A stretch of DNA of 64,000 nucleotides, taken from the NCBI RefSeq assembly GCF_038784515.1, contig NZ_CP152376.1, forward strand, positions 3,782,001-3,846,000, given 5' to 3'. Below are positions 31,557-41,131 of the stretch, piece by piece. The DNA comes from Rhodoferax sp. GW822-FHT02A01 (GTDB lineage Bacteria; Pseudomonadota; Gammaproteobacteria; Burkholderiales; Burkholderiaceae_C). A program made the position numbers and the translations under genes. Below the pieces are notes generated by a model. The model saw only the letters and a list, made by a program, of their open reading frames with translations. It was not told the DNA's origin and did no database searches. Position 1 is the first letter of the stretch. Each line of letters begins with the position of its first letter.

Positions 31557-34250
31557 ATGAAGCGCAACACCGGTGGCAGCCTGCGGCATCAGGTGTATTG
31601 GCGGCTTTTTTCCGCCTTCGTGTTGGTGGCATTGTTTGGCGGCGTTGCGTTGTTGCTGGCTTACCAGATGTTGCTGCAGCGCACGGCCCAGGCGGCGGTG
31701 GAAGAGTCCGTGCAGTATGTGAAGCACAGCATCACGCAGCTCAAGGGCAACTGGCAGAAGAACGCACTGGAGGTGAAGTCGCAAATCGATTTCATGCGGA
31801 TATTCGGCAAGAGCAACGAAGGCAGCTGGCTCAAGCTGCAGGCGTACTTCAGCCGGCTGGAGGGGCAAGTGGGGCGCTTCCCTTCGGGCGTGGTGACCAG
31901 TTCGCAAGGCAAGGTCCTGTTTGCGTTTGGTCCGGATGGGGAGGACTTTGGCAAACAGATCGATGGCAATGCCCACATCCCGGTCTGGTACTACAGCGCA
32001 CAACGGCGCACCGCCTTTGCCCTGATCCAGGCGCCGCTGTGGCTGGGCGATCTGGGCAACGGGCAGATCGTCTTCCTGCAGGCGCTGGACAGCAGCGTGC
32101 TGGCAACGCTGGCACCGCAGGATGTGCGTCTGCTGCTGGTGCTCAATAACCGCACCATCGGCAGTTCGCGCGGTTCGGTGGACGACGATGTGGCAGTCAA
32201 CATGGGCTTCAGCGGCACCGTCAGCTATGACGCCATGGACGCCGAGCAACGTCCCTTGCAGTGGTTCGACAACGATCTCGCGGCACCTCAACTGCTGGTG
32301 CAGTATGCGGTGCGCGAGCCACTTTCCCGGCAGCTCATCTTCTGCTCGGCTCTGGCACTGCTGGCACTGTTCACCGTGGTGTTGTGGGTGGCGATAGGCC
32401 GCTGGTCCACGCGGGTGACCCGGCGGATCGAATACCTCAGCCAGGCCACCGCTCAGTTTGCGGGTTCGCGCCACATGAGCGAGCCGCTGAAACGCCTGCT
32501 GCACCAGGCCGGATCACGCCCGGACGAGATTGCCAGGGTGGCGCAGTCCGCACACGATCTGATGCAGAGCATAGAGACCTTTGACCACGAACAGTTTGCC
32601 TATCTGCAGACGCTGGAAATCCTGGAGGAGGGTGTGGTCGAGCTGGACAACCAGGGCGTGTACCTGCGGGCGAGTCCCGGCTGGTCGCGCCTGATAGGAC
32701 GCGAGGTGGTGACCCGCAGCGACACGATCTTTGACGCGCTGCATCCGGAAGAAGCACCGGACTTTCACAAGCAGCTGGACCAGCTTTTCACCGGTGAGAA
32801 AAGCAGTCTGGTGGGCCGTATCCGTCTGCATCAGGGGGACAAAAAGGAGTTGTGGGTGGAGTACCGCTTCATCACCGGTGATGAGAAAGGCAAGCTCCCG
32901 ACCAGTGTGCGCGGTGTGTTGCGTGACATCACGCAGAGCTACCTGCTGGAAAAACACATCTCCCACATGGCTCTGCACGACGCACTCACCGAGTTGCCCA
33001 ACCGCATCCTGTTTGAGGACCGCGCCGCCGTGGCCCTGCGCACCGCGCAACGCAAAGGCACCAAAGTGGCCGTTGGCTTTGTGGATCTGGACCACTTCAA
33101 GAATGTGAACGACCAGCACGGTCACAAGGTCGGCGACCAGATGCTGGTGGCGCTGGCGCAGACGCTCAGGGCCTCCCTGCGCGCGGGCGACACGCTGGCC
33201 CGCTGGGGCGGCGACGAGTTCGTCGTGCTGCTGACCGATTTGTCGAGCGCGCAAGACGGGCGCGAGGTCATGGCCAAGTTCGCAGCCAGTTGCGAGCGGC
33301 CCATACAGATCGACGGCAACCAGTTCAACGTCACCTGCAGCATGGGTGTGGCGATATTCCCGGACGATGCCGAAACAACGGAGGCCATGCTGTCGCAGGC
33401 CGACCGCGCCATGTTCTTTGCCAAGGAGCAGGGGCGCAACACCATCCGCTTTGTGTCCGACATCGCCGACCGCGACCAGGAGCGCCGCTCGCTTTATATC
33501 CAGAACATGCTGGCCAAGGCCATCAAGCAACACAAGCTGCAGGTGTGGTTCCAGCCGATTGTGGATGCCTCCACCCGCCGCACCATTGGTTGCGAAGCGC
33601 TGGCACGCTGGCATGACGAGACCTACGGCTGGGTATCGCCCGCCACCTTCATTCCCATGGCCGAGAACCTTGGGCTGATACGCGAGGTGGGGCAGCAGGT
33701 GTGGGCCAAAACCGTGGAGAACATGAGCCGCTGGAAGCGCCTGGGCATGGAGCTGCGCATGGCGGTGAACGTGTCGCGCCGTCAGCTCTTCATCCCCAGC
33801 TTCACCACCGATCTGCTGGATGATCTGACACGGCTGGATCTGTCTCCGAGTGTGATCGACCTGGAGATCACCGAGAGCGTAGCCATGGAGGACGCGGAAC
33901 ACACCACCAAGCGGCTGGCCGAACTCACGGCCTGCGGCTTTGGCATTGCCATCGACGATTTTGGGACCGGTTATTCGTCGCTATCGCAGCTGCACGACAT
34001 GCCGGCAACCAAGGTCAAGATCGATATTTCCTTTGTCCGGCGCGTGCATATTCCCCAGGGTGCCCAACTGATCCAGGCCATCGTCAAGATCGCGTCGGCC
34101 TTCAATCTGCAGACTGTCGCCGAGGGCGTGGAAGATGAACGCACAGCGGCGGCTTTGCATGCGCTGGGTGTCAACGCACTGCAGGGTTATCACTTTGCCC
34201 GGCCCATGGCGCCTGAGCACTTTGAGGAATTTTTGCTACAGCAGCGCTAG
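31557..34250 (+). CDS. PAS-GGDEF-EAL cyclic-di-GMP turnover protein with periplasmic sensor
   Basis: An 897-residue inner-membrane signalling protein. Membrane helices at about 15-38 and 262-284 bracket a ~220-residue periplasmic sensor. A PAS region (about 340-450) leads to GGDEF (RWGGDEFVVLL, about 550) with an intact RxxD product-inhibition site five residues upstream (RAGD), then EAL (GCEALARW, about 680) with the conserved DDFGTGYSSLSQL (about 800). Both cyclase and phosphodiesterase residues look present. Its start is 19 bases after the solute-binding gene, so the two likely form a sensing pair. Its last 15 bases overlap the convergent HD gene. Confidence 0.92.
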   Translation: MKRNTGGSLRHQVYWRLFSAFVLVALFGGVALLLAYQMLLQRTAQAAVEESVQYVKHSITQLKGNWQKNALEVKSQIDFMRIFGKSNEGSWLKLQAYFSRLEGQVGRFPSGVVTSSQGKVLFAFGPDGEDFGKQIDGNAHIPVWYYSAQRRTAFALIQAPLWLGDLGNGQIVFLQALDSSVLATLAPQDVRLLLVLNNRTIGSSRGSVDDDVAVNMGFSGTVSYDAMDAEQRPLQWFDNDLAAPQLLVQYAVREPLSRQLIFCSALALLALFTVVLWVAIGRWSTRVTRRIEYLSQATAQFAGSRHMSEPLKRLLHQAGSRPDEIARVAQSAHDLMQSIETFDHEQFAYLQTLEILEEGVVELDNQGVYLRASPGWSRLIGREVVTRSDTIFDALHPEEAPDFHKQLDQLFTGEKSSLVGRIRLHQGDKKELWVEYRFITGDEKGKLPTSVRGVLRDITQSYLLEKHISHMALHDALTELPNRILFEDRAAVALRTAQRKGTKVAVGFVDLDHFKNVNDQHGHKVGDQMLVALAQTLRASLRAGDTLARWGGDEFVVLLTDLSSAQDGREVMAKFAASCERPIQIDGNQFNVTCSMGVAIFPDDAETTEAMLSQADRAMFFAKEQGRNTIRFVSDIADRDQERRSLYIQNMLAKAIKQHKLQVWFQPIVDASTRRTIGCEALARWHDETYGWVSPATFIPMAENLGLIREVGQQVWAKTVENMSRWKRLGMELRMAVNVSRRQLFIPSFTTDLLDDLTRLDLSPSVIDLEITESVAMEDAEHTTKRLAELTACGFGIAIDDFGTGYSSLSQLHDMPATKVKIDISFVRRVHIPQGAQLIQAIVKIASAFNLQTVAEGVEDERTAAALHALGVNALQGYHFARPMAPEHFEEFLLQQR

Positions 34251-34817
34251 GCCTGAACCAAGCCGGGCGGAAACGCGCTGCATCAGCGCCTGCAGCTCGG
34301 AGTGGGCTTGCTGCACGTCGGGCGCAAACCAGCCAACGCGCTTGCCGTTATCGTCCCAACTGCGCAGCTGCTGGGCAGCCAGGGCAAAGGCGTTGGCCCT
34401 GAACTCCGCGCATTCCTGCTCACCCATGGGGCCGCCCTGCAATGCCAGGCTGCGCACGGAATCCGGTGACAGGGTCTGCACGTAGCCCGGGTGTGTGGCC
34501 ACCAGGTAGCGCTTGGCATGCACGTGCAGCCGCACCGGCTCTGCCACCGCGGGGCCCCACAGCGCCAGCAATGTCTGGGCGCCGACGTTCTCATGCTGGT
34601 CGTCAATGCCGCGCAGCGTGGGGGTGCCATGCAGATCGGTCATCAGGTGCCCGACGTCGTGCAGCCAACTGGCCAGCTGCAATTCCGGCGTGGCACCCGC
34701 CTGCAATGCCAGCTGACCGCATTGCCAGGCATGTTCGATTTGGCTGATGCCCTCGCCGTCATAGGCCAGGTTGCCTTTGAATACGTAGAGTTCCAACAGG
34801 TCCAGTGGTGAATGCAT
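34236..34817 (-). CDS. Phosphonate-locus HD-domain protein
   Basis: A roughly 193-residue HD-superfamily protein like those named phosphonate degradation-associated HDIG proteins, related to the PhnZ iron oxygenase. Metal ligands are visible in SQIEHAWQCG (His) and ASWLHDVGHLM (His-Asp and His), and further His in DQHENVGAQ and VHAKRYL. It diverges from phnC, consistent with a role in breaking the C-P bond of a hydroxylated substrate, but a PhnY partner is not seen in the window. The start may be 34817 or 34841. Confidence 0.8.
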   Translation of the reverse strand: MHSPLDLLELYVFKGNLAYDGEGISQIEHAWQCGQLALQAGATPELQLASWLHDVGHLMTDLHGTPTLRGIDDQHENVGAQTLLALWGPAVAEPVRLHVHAKRYLVATHPGYVQTLSPDSVRSLALQGGPMGEQECAEFRANAFALAAQQLRSWDDNGKRVGWFAPDVQQAHSELQALMQRVSARLGSGLALL

Positions 34818-34847
34818 GGCCGGATGATCGGTTGCCTGCATGAAGAT

Positions 34848-34914
34848 GTGATGACACCCGCAAGGTGCCGCACTACGCGTGCCATGCACGGAACCTTCAT
34901 CACGTTGTCATCAC
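34848..34914. promoter_or_regulatory. Inverted repeat in the divergent phn promoter region
   Basis: GTGATGACA (34848-34856) and TGTCATCAC (34906-34914) form a perfect 9-base inverted repeat between the HD gene and phnC. The spacing of 49 bases suits two operator half-sites brought together, or chance. Confidence 0.35.
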
Positions 34915-34945
34915 TCTTTCATGCCGCATCGTGAAGATTGCGCGC

Positions 34946-35797
34946 ATGAGTTCGCCCATCGTTTCCGCTATCCGCATCGCCCATGCCAGCAAGTCGTTCA
35001 ATCGCCGCGCCAAAGCCCTGGATGATGTGAACGCCACCATTCAGCAAGGGGAGTGTGTCGGGTTGCTGGGTGCATCGGGCTCGGGCAAGTCCACTTTGCT
35101 GCGTAGCATTTGCGGCCTGGAGCGGCTGGATGGTAAGGATAGTCTGGTGGAGCTGTTCGGGCGGCCCCTGCAATCGGCGGGTGCCCTGAGCAGCGACATT
35201 CGTGACCTGCGCCGCCAGACCGGCATCATCTTCCAGCAGTTCAACTTGGTGGGGCGCATGGACGTGCTCTCCAATGTGCTGACCGGCCTGCTGCCGCGCA
35301 TGCCCCTGTGGCGCAGCCTGACTGCGCGCTTCAGCCGGGACGAACAGCTGCAGGCCTTGCAGGCGCTGGAGTCCGTGGGCCTGGCCGACTATGCATTCCA
35401 GCGCGCCTCCACCTTGTCGGGCGGCCAGCAGCAGCGTGCCGCCGTGGCGCGGGCCTTGTTGCAAGGCGCACGCATTCTGCTGGCCGATGAACCGGTGTCG
35501 GCACTTGACCCGGAGTCCGCGCGCCGCGTGATGGACCTGCTGCACCACCTCAACCGCAGCCAGGGCATGACGCTGGTGGTGAGCCTGCACAACGTGGCCA
35601 TGGCGCGGCGCTACTGCGACCGCATCATCGCGCTGCGGGCAGGTGAGCTGGTGTTCGATGGTTCGCCCATGGAGCTGGACGACATCCGCTTGCGCCATCT
35701 GTATGGCGCAAGCACCGAAGAGCTGCTGATGGAGCACGACCCGCTCGACTCCCCGCCATTGCCCCTTAGGCAAGTACCTGTAGCGCTTGCGGCCTGA
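34946..35797 (+). CDS. phnC: Phosphonate ABC transporter ATP-binding protein
   Basis: The ATPase of the phosphonate importer, 283 residues. Walker A GASGSGKSTLLRSI (about 42-55), the Q-loop GIIFQQFNLVGRMDVLSNVL, signature LSGGQQQRAAVARAL and Walker B ILLADEPVSALDP are all intact. The FQQFNLVGRMDVLSNVLTG wording is typical of PhnC. The frame is open from 34865, but ATG 34946 gives the standard N terminus. phnD starts 32 bases downstream. Confidence 0.93.
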   Translation: MSSPIVSAIRIAHASKSFNRRAKALDDVNATIQQGECVGLLGASGSGKSTLLRSICGLERLDGKDSLVELFGRPLQSAGALSSDIRDLRRQTGIIFQQFNLVGRMDVLSNVLTGLLPRMPLWRSLTARFSRDEQLQALQALESVGLADYAFQRASTLSGGQQQRAAVARALLQGARILLADEPVSALDPESARRVMDLLHHLNRSQGMTLVVSLHNVAMARRYCDRIIALRAGELVFDGSPMELDDIRLRHLYGASTEELLMEHDPLDSPPLPLRQVPVALAA

Positions 35798-35829
35798 ATT
35801 TCCTTTTTTTGTTCATCCGGAGAAACTCT

Positions 35830-36777
35830 ATGAAGTCTGTACGTCTTTTGTCCGTCTCGTTGCTGGCGCTGGCCAGCGTGGCTGCCACCGCGCAGGAAAT
35901 CAACTTCGGCATCATCGCCACTGACGCTGCCAGCGTGGAGCGTGAGCGCTGGGAACCGCTGTTCCGCGACATGGAAAAGAAGACCGGCCTGACGGTGAAG
36001 GCCTTCTACGCCCCCGACTACGCCGGTGTGGTGGAAGCCATGCGCTTCAACAAGGTGCAGATCGCCTGGTACGGCAACAAGGCCGCCATTGACGCGGTGG
36101 ACCGCTCCAGCGGTGAGGTGTTTGCGCAAGTGCTCAAGGCCGACGGCTCGCTCGGTTACTCCTCGCTGCTGATCACGCAAAAGGACAGCCCCTACAACAA
36201 CCTGAATGACGTGCTGAAGAACGGCAAGTCCATCAACTTCGGCATTGGCGATCCGGGCTCCACCTCCGGCTTCCTGGTGCCCAGCTACTACGTGTTTGCA
36301 CAGAACAAGGTAGATCCGCGCACCGCCTTCAAGACCATCCGCAACGCCAGCCACGGCGCCAACATCCAGGCCGTGCTGGCCAAGCAGCTGGACGTGGCTA
36401 CCAACAACACAGAAGAAATTGAAAAGCTCGAAGCCACCAAGCCTGAAGTGGCCAAGGAACTCAAGATCATCTGGAAGAGCCCGCTGATCCCCAATGACCC
36501 GCTGGTATGGCGCAAGGACCTGGACGCAGGCGTCAAGGCCAAGGTCAAGGGCTTTCTGCTGAGCTATGGCAAGACCGACGCCGACAAGGCCGTGCTGAAG
36601 AACATCTACAACTACAGCGGCTTCAAGGAATCGACCAACGAGCAACTGGTTCCCATCCGCCAACTGGAGCTGTTCAAGGACCGCACCAAGGTGGAAAACG
36701 ACGCGCAGTACAGCGCCGAAGAAAAGACCAAGCTCTTGGCCGAGATCGACAAGAAGCTGGCCGCGCTGGGCAAGTAA
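35830..36777 (+). CDS. phnD: Phosphonate-binding periplasmic protein
   Basis: A 315-residue high-affinity phosphonate receptor. The signal peptide (MKSVRLLSVSLLALASVAATAQ) ends near residue 19-20. QEINFGIIATDAASVERERW and TVKAFYAPDYAGVVEAMRF are PhnD hallmarks, as is the GDPGSTSGFLVPSYYVF ligand loop (about 140-156), which follows the phosphonate-binding layout (Ser-Thr-Ser). ATG 35830 follows GGAG by 9 bases. It is second in phnCDE. Confidence 0.95.
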   Translation: MKSVRLLSVSLLALASVAATAQEINFGIIATDAASVERERWEPLFRDMEKKTGLTVKAFYAPDYAGVVEAMRFNKVQIAWYGNKAAIDAVDRSSGEVFAQVLKADGSLGYSSLLITQKDSPYNNLNDVLKNGKSINFGIGDPGSTSGFLVPSYYVFAQNKVDPRTAFKTIRNASHGANIQAVLAKQLDVATNNTEEIEKLEATKPEVAKELKIIWKSPLIPNDPLVWRKDLDAGVKAKVKGFLLSYGKTDADKAVLKNIYNYSGFKESTNEQLVPIRQLELFKDRTKVENDAQYSAEEKTKLLAEIDKKLAALGK

Positions 36778-36800
36778 GACGGGTTGCCTTCGCCTAGCTC

Positions 36801-37616
36801 ATGACTGCTTCCACAGCTGCTTCTCCCAAACTCCAGACGCTGCTGAACCAGGCCGCGTCCAGCCGTTCGGGCTGGCAGACCCAACTGGGCTGGCTGGTGG
36901 TGCTGGCCGTGCTGGTGTGGTCCTGGCGTGGCGCCGAAATGCGCCCGCTGGACCTGCTGCGCGACGCGGGCAACATGGGCACCTTTGCGCGGGAGTTCTT
37001 CCCACCCAATTTCCACGACTGGCGCATCTATCTGCAAGAGATGCTGGTTACCCTGCACATTGCCGTGTGGGGAACCGTGCTGGCCATCATCGCGGCCGTG
37101 CCATTGGGCCTGCTGAGCGCGCACAACGTGTCGCCGCCCTGGGTGTACCAGCCCGTGCGCCGCATCATGGACGCGTGCCGAGCCATCAACGAAATGGTGT
37201 TTGCCATGCTCTTCATCGTGGCCGTGGGCCTGGGGCCATTTGCGGGTGTGCTGGCGCTGTTCGTACACACGGCAGGTACGTTGGGCAAGCTGTTTTCCGA
37301 GGCGGTGGAGGCCATAGACCCGCGCCCTGTGGAAGGCATACGCGCCACCGGCGCGCATAAGCTGGCCGAGCTGGCCTACGGTGTCATCCCGCAGGTGATG
37401 CCGCTGTGGCTGTCGTATTCGCTGTACCGCTTCGAGTCCAATGTGCGTTCGGCTTCCGTGGTCGGCATGGTGGGGGCGGGTGGCATTGGCGTGGTGCTGT
37501 ATGAGGTGATCCGCAGCTTCCAGTACGCGCAGACCTGCGCCGTGCTGCTGATGCTGGTGGTCACGGTGACACTGATCGACGTGTTCTCCGCATGGCTGCG
37601 CAACCGTTTCATCTAG
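36801..37616 (+). CDS. phnE: Phosphonate ABC transporter permease
   Basis: A 271-residue inner-membrane permease with about six helices. The EAA loop reads [20 protein letters not shown] (about 182-201), the contact site for Phn[19 protein letters not shown] and [19 protein letters not shown] are characteristic of PhnE. Its 3' end overlaps the next gene by 25 bases, indicating a tight operon. Confidence 0.94.
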   Translation: MTASTAASPKLQTLLNQAASSRSGWQTQLGWLVVLAVLVWSWRGAEMRPLDLLRDAGNMGTFAREFFPPNFHDWRIYLQEMLVTLHIAVWGTVLAIIAAVPLGLLSAHNVSPPWVYQPVRRIMDACRAINEMVFAMLFIVAVGLGPFAGVLALFVHTAGTLGKLFSEAVEAIDPRPVEGIRATGAHKLAELAYGVIPQVMPLWLSYSLYRFESNVRSASVVGMVGAGGIGVVLYEVIRSFQYAQTCAVLLMLVVTVTLIDVFSAWLRNRFI

Positions 37617-38680
37617 GCTGGTACAACCCCGTGCGCGTGCACTGGGGCGTGGACTGTTTTCAGACGCTGCAGGCCAGCGGCCCGGTGGTAGTGCTGGCTG
37701 ACCGCGCGGCGCTCAGCTATGAGAACGAGACCCTGCTGGTCGAGCGCCTGGGCGCGCACTGCAAGGGCTGGAGCTGGTTCATGGGCGGACTGGCTTCTGT
37801 GGCGCAGGCGCAGGCGCTGTGCGAGTCGCTCTGGCCAGTGATGACCGAATACCTCGAAGCTACCGTGGTCGCCATAGGCGGCGGCTCCACGCTGGACCTG
37901 GCCAAGGTGTTGCGCTTTCGCATGCGCAACGTGGCAGACGCTGCGCAATGCTGGCGGGCCAACCGCGTGCCCGAAGATGTTGTGCGCCATCCGTTGGTGC
38001 TGGTGACCACCACGGCTGGCACCGGCAGCGAAGTGACCCGCTGGGCCACGGTATGGGATACCGAGGTGCCGGAGCCCGCCAAGCTGTCATGGTCCCCGGC
38101 CGACGGATTTGCCGAGCATGCCTATGTGGACCCGGCCCTGACGCTGAGCTGCCCGGTGCGCCAGACGCGCGACTGCGCGCTCGATACCCTGGCCCATGCG
38201 CTGGAGTCGCTCTGGAATCGCCACGCCACACCGCTGAGCGAAGCGTTGGCGGTGGACGCGGCTCAGCTGGTGCTGCACACCTTGCCCACGCTTCTGGCGC
38301 AGCCGCGTGACCTGGATGCGCGCACGGCCATGGCGCGCGCCAGCCTGCTGGCCGGCATGGCCATGTCGCAAACCCAGACAGCGCTGGCGCATGCGCTGTC
38401 TTACGAATTGACACTGCAGGAAGGCATGCCGCATGGCGAGGCCTGCGCCATCTGGCTGCCCATGGTGTGGGAACTGGCGCTGCATTGCACACCGCAATGC
38501 GATGTGGCCTTGGGACGCGTGTGGGGCGGTGCAGCGCAGGACGGAGCCGCGCAATTGCATCGCTGGCTGCAGAGCCTGGAGGTGCAGCCGCGTGACCTGC
38601 GCGAAAGTGCCTCTGGTCTTGCCGTGCTGAACACAGAAATGCGGTCCGCCCGCGGAAGGAATTTCATTGCAAGCAACTGA
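37592..38680 (+). CDS. Phosphonate-associated iron-containing alcohol dehydrogenase
   Basis: A 362-residue group III (iron) alcohol dehydrogenase of the type found in phosphonate gene clusters. The NAD site contains [18 protein letters not shown] (about 92-109), and [18 protein letters not shown] (about 139-156) is typical. Metal-ligand His residues lie around [16 protein letters not shown] and [20 protein letters not shown]. Likely role: reduction or oxidation of phosphonoacetaldehyde/hydroxyethylphosphonate. It overlaps phnE by 25 bases and the FAD oxidase gene by 14. Confidence 0.85.
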   Translation: MAAQPFHLGWYNPVRVHWGVDCFQTLQASGPVVVLADRAALSYENETLLVERLGAHCKGWSWFMGGLASVAQAQALCESLWPVMTEYLEATVVAIGGGSTLDLAKVLRFRMRNVADAAQCWRANRVPEDVVRHPLVLVTTTAGTGSEVTRWATVWDTEVPEPAKLSWSPADGFAEHAYVDPALTLSCPVRQTRDCALDTLAHALESLWNRHATPLSEALAVDAAQLVLHTLPTLLAQPRDLDARTAMARASLLAGMAMSQTQTALAHALSYELTLQEGMPHGEACAIWLPMVWELALHCTPQCDVALGRVWGGAAQDGAAQLHRWLQSLEVQPRDLRESASGLAVLNTEMRSARGRNFIASN

Positions 38681-39809
38681 AGTCTCGGACAACGCGTCTG
38701 ATCTGGTCGTTGTGGGTGCCGGCATTGTGGGACTGGCCTGCGCTTTGGTCGCTGTGGAGCAGGGGCTGCAGGTGCAGGTGGTAGACCGTGAACCGGTGTG
38801 CACCGGTGCGTCCATTCGCAACTTCGGCTTTGTCACGGTGACCGGCCAGGCCATAGGCGCTACCTGGCAACGCGCCCGCCGCTCCCGCGATATCTGGGCC
38901 CATGTGGCGCAACAGGCGGGCATCCATGTGGAGCATGCCGGGCTGTACGTGCTGGCGCAGCGTGCGGAAGCAGAGGGCGTGTTGCAGGAGCTGCTGCAGA
39001 CGCCGGAAGGCATTGCGCTGGAATGGTTGGCGCCTGACACCTTGCGCCAACGTGCCCCCCACCTGGCACACGCCCATATGCGCGGCGCACTCTATAGCCC
39101 GCACGAACTGCGCATCGAGCCACGTGTGGCGGTGGAGAAGCTGCGGCTGTATCTGGCGTCAAAAGGCGTACGTTTCCATATGGGGCAGGCAGTGCGGCAG
39201 GTGGAATCCGGGCGTGTGCTTTTGAACGAAGACGAGCTGCGGGGCGAGCGCATCGTGGTCTGCCCAGGCCCGGATATCCGCACCCTGTTTCCGCAGGCTT
39301 TTGCCCGCCACCAAACCCAGCTGTGCCAGCTGCAGATGCTGCGCATACGGCCGCCTGAGGGCTATCGACTGGGAGCTGGTGTGATGAGTGATCTGAGCCT
39401 GGGGCGCTACCGCGGCTACAGCGAGCTGCCCGGAGCCCAGCGCCTGGCGGACCGGCTGCAGCAGGAGATGCCGCAGACCCTGCACCATGGCATTCACCTC
39501 ATCGTGGTGCAAAGTGCCGATGGTAGCCTGGTGGTGGGCGACTCGCACCAGTACGGCATGTCACTGCCGCCCTTTGCGCCAGCCGAAGCTGAGGAACTGA
39601 TTTTGTTTGAGATGCAGCGCCTGCTGTGCCTGGGCCACTACCGGGTGGAAGGGCGCTGGACCGGTGTCTACCCAAGTGGCGCGCAGGACGCATTTGTAGA
39701 AACCGTGTTGCCCGGCGTGCAGGTTCTGAGTGTGACCAGCGGCACCGGCATGAGCACGGCGTTTGCGCTGGCAGAAGAATGCCTTCAAGGCGAAAGGATG
39801 GCGGTATGA
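38667..39809 (+). CDS. FAD-dependent oxidoreductase of phosphonate loci
   Basis: A 380-residue DAO-family flavoenzyme of the kind linked to phnX in phosphonate clusters, where characterised relatives oxidise N-methyl-aminoethylphosphonate to phosphonoacetaldehyde. The dinucleotide motif is LVVVGAGIVGLACALVAVE (about 13-31). CTGASIRNFGFVTVTGQ and a C-terminal VTSGTGMSTAFALAEE complete the FAD contacts. The start is TTG 38667 after GGAAGGA. There is no phnW transaminase in the window, so this enzyme may be the route into phosphonoacetaldehyde. The stop overlaps the phnX start. Confidence 0.85.
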   Translation: MQATEVSDNASDLVVVGAGIVGLACALVAVEQGLQVQVVDREPVCTGASIRNFGFVTVTGQAIGATWQRARRSRDIWAHVAQQAGIHVEHAGLYVLAQRAEAEGVLQELLQTPEGIALEWLAPDTLRQRAPHLAHAHMRGALYSPHELRIEPRVAVEKLRLYLASKGVRFHMGQAVRQVESGRVLLNEDELRGERIVVCPGPDIRTLFPQAFARHQTQLCQLQMLRIRPPEGYRLGAGVMSDLSLGRYRGYSELPGAQRLADRLQQEMPQTLHHGIHLIVVQSADGSLVVGDSHQYGMSLPPFAPAEAEELILFEMQRLLCLGHYRVEGRWTGVYPSGAQDAFVETVLPGVQVLSVTSGTGMSTAFALAEECLQGERMAV

Positions 39810-40612
39810 CGATACAGGCAGTGGTCTTTGATTGGGCCGGAACGATTGTGGACTTTGGCAGCCTGGCACCCATGGGCGCCTTTGTGCGCCTATTTGCCAA
39901 CCATGGTGTGACCATCAGCATCGCGCAGGCGCGTGTGCCCATGGGCTTGCCCAAGCTGGCCCACATCGAGGCGCTGGGCGCCATGCCCGAGATTGCGGAG
40001 CAGTGGCAGCAGGCCAAGGGCCACGCCTTTACCGCGCAGGACGCCGCGGCGTTGTTGCAGGAGTTCGAACCCATGAGCGCAGCCAGTGCCATGGAGCACA
40101 GCGACTTCATCCCTGGCTTTCTGGACACCTATGCGATGCTCAAGGAGCGCGGCATTGCTGTGGCTACCACCACCGGCTATACGCGCAAGATCGTGACGCT
40201 GTTGATCGACAAGGCAGCGCGCGCCGGGTTTCTGCCAGCACGCGTGATCTGCTGCGACGACGTGGCACAAAGCCGCCCCAGTCCGCTAGGCATGCAGGAG
40301 TGCATGCAGACCCTGGATCTGGTGGGGCAGGGCGCCAGTGTGATCAAGGTGGATGACACGGTGCCCGGTCTGCAGGAAGGCCTGAACGCCGGTTGCTGGA
40401 CCGTGGGCGTGGCTGCCAGCGGCAACGCGCTGGGCTGGAGTTGGGAGGAGTGGGTGCAGGCCAGCGAAGATGAACGCGATTTCGCGCTGTTGGACTCCTA
40501 CCGCACGCTGCGCGAGGCAGGCGCCCACGAGGTGATCCACAGCGTGGCGGACCTGCACGAGGCGCTGGCTGCCATCGAGACACGCATAGCGCGCGGTGAA
40601 CGGCCTACCTGA
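39806..40612 (+). CDS. phnX: Phosphonoacetaldehyde hydrolase
   Basis: PhnX cleaves phosphonoacetaldehyde into acetaldehyde and phosphate. The 268-residue HAD enzyme shows the nucleophile motif AVVFDWAGTIVDFG (Asp about 9), the Schiff-base lysine in ARVPMGLPKLAHIEALG (about 45-61), and the acidic metal motif VIKVDDTVPGLQEGLNAG. ATG 39806 overlaps the preceding stop (ATGA). It is the last gene of the phosphonate operon and converges with the VOC gene. Confidence 0.96.
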   Translation: MTIQAVVFDWAGTIVDFGSLAPMGAFVRLFANHGVTISIAQARVPMGLPKLAHIEALGAMPEIAEQWQQAKGHAFTAQDAAALLQEFEPMSAASAMEHSDFIPGFLDTYAMLKERGIAVATTTGYTRKIVTLLIDKAARAGFLPARVICCDDVAQSRPSPLGMQECMQTLDLVGQGASVIKVDDTVPGLQEGLNAGCWTVGVAASGNALGWSWEEWVQASEDERDFALLDSYRTLREAGAHEVIHSVADLHEALAAIETRIARGERPT

Positions 40613-40651
40613 TCTTGAGTGATTTGCTGATCGGCTCTTCAAGTGGAGCGG

Positions 40652-41131
40652 TCAGCCGCGGCGCGCCTTCTCGATCGCAGCGATGTCTATCTTCTTCATT
40701 TGCATCATGGCCAGAAAGACACGCTTGGCAGCAGCCCGGTCAGGATCGGCCATGGCCTGTGTCAGTGCCCGCGGCGTGATCTGCCACGACAGGCCCCACT
40801 TGTCCTTGCACCAACCGCACACGCTCTCCTGCCCACCGTTCTGGACGATTGCATTCCAGAGCTGATCGGTTTCAGCCTGGTTGTCCGTCGCGACCTGAAA
40901 GGAAAAAGCTTCGCTGTGCTTGAAACCCGGCCCACCGTTCACACCCAGGCAGGCAATGCCCATGACAGTGAACTCAACCGTCAAGACATCGCCCTGTTTG
41001 CCAGATGGGTAGTCCCCAGGCGCGTGGTACACATTCCCGACGCTGCTGTCCGGAAAGGTCTTGGCGTAAAACTGCGCGGCTTCCAATGCGGTGCCGTCAT
41101 ACATCAGGCAGATTGTGTTTTTGCTGGTCAT
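40652..41131 (-). CDS. PhnB-like VOC-superfamily protein
   Basis: A 159-residue glyoxalase-fold protein of the 3-dmu-9 methyltransferase-like (PhnB-like) group, function unknown. Typical features are ICLMYDGTALEAAQFYAKTF (residues 7-26), VEFTVMGIACLGVNGGP and CGWCKDKWGLSWQITPRAL (about 105-123). It is the last core-type gene before the cassette array. The name PhnB-like does not imply a phosphonate role. Confidence 0.85.
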   Translation of the reverse strand: MTSKNTICLMYDGTALEAAQFYAKTFPDSSVGNVYHAPGDYPSGKQGDVLTVEFTVMGIACLGVNGGPGFKHSEAFSFQVATDNQAETDQLWNAIVQNGGQESVCGWCKDKWGLSWQITPRALTQAMADPDRAAAKRVFLAMMQMKKIDIAAIEKARRG

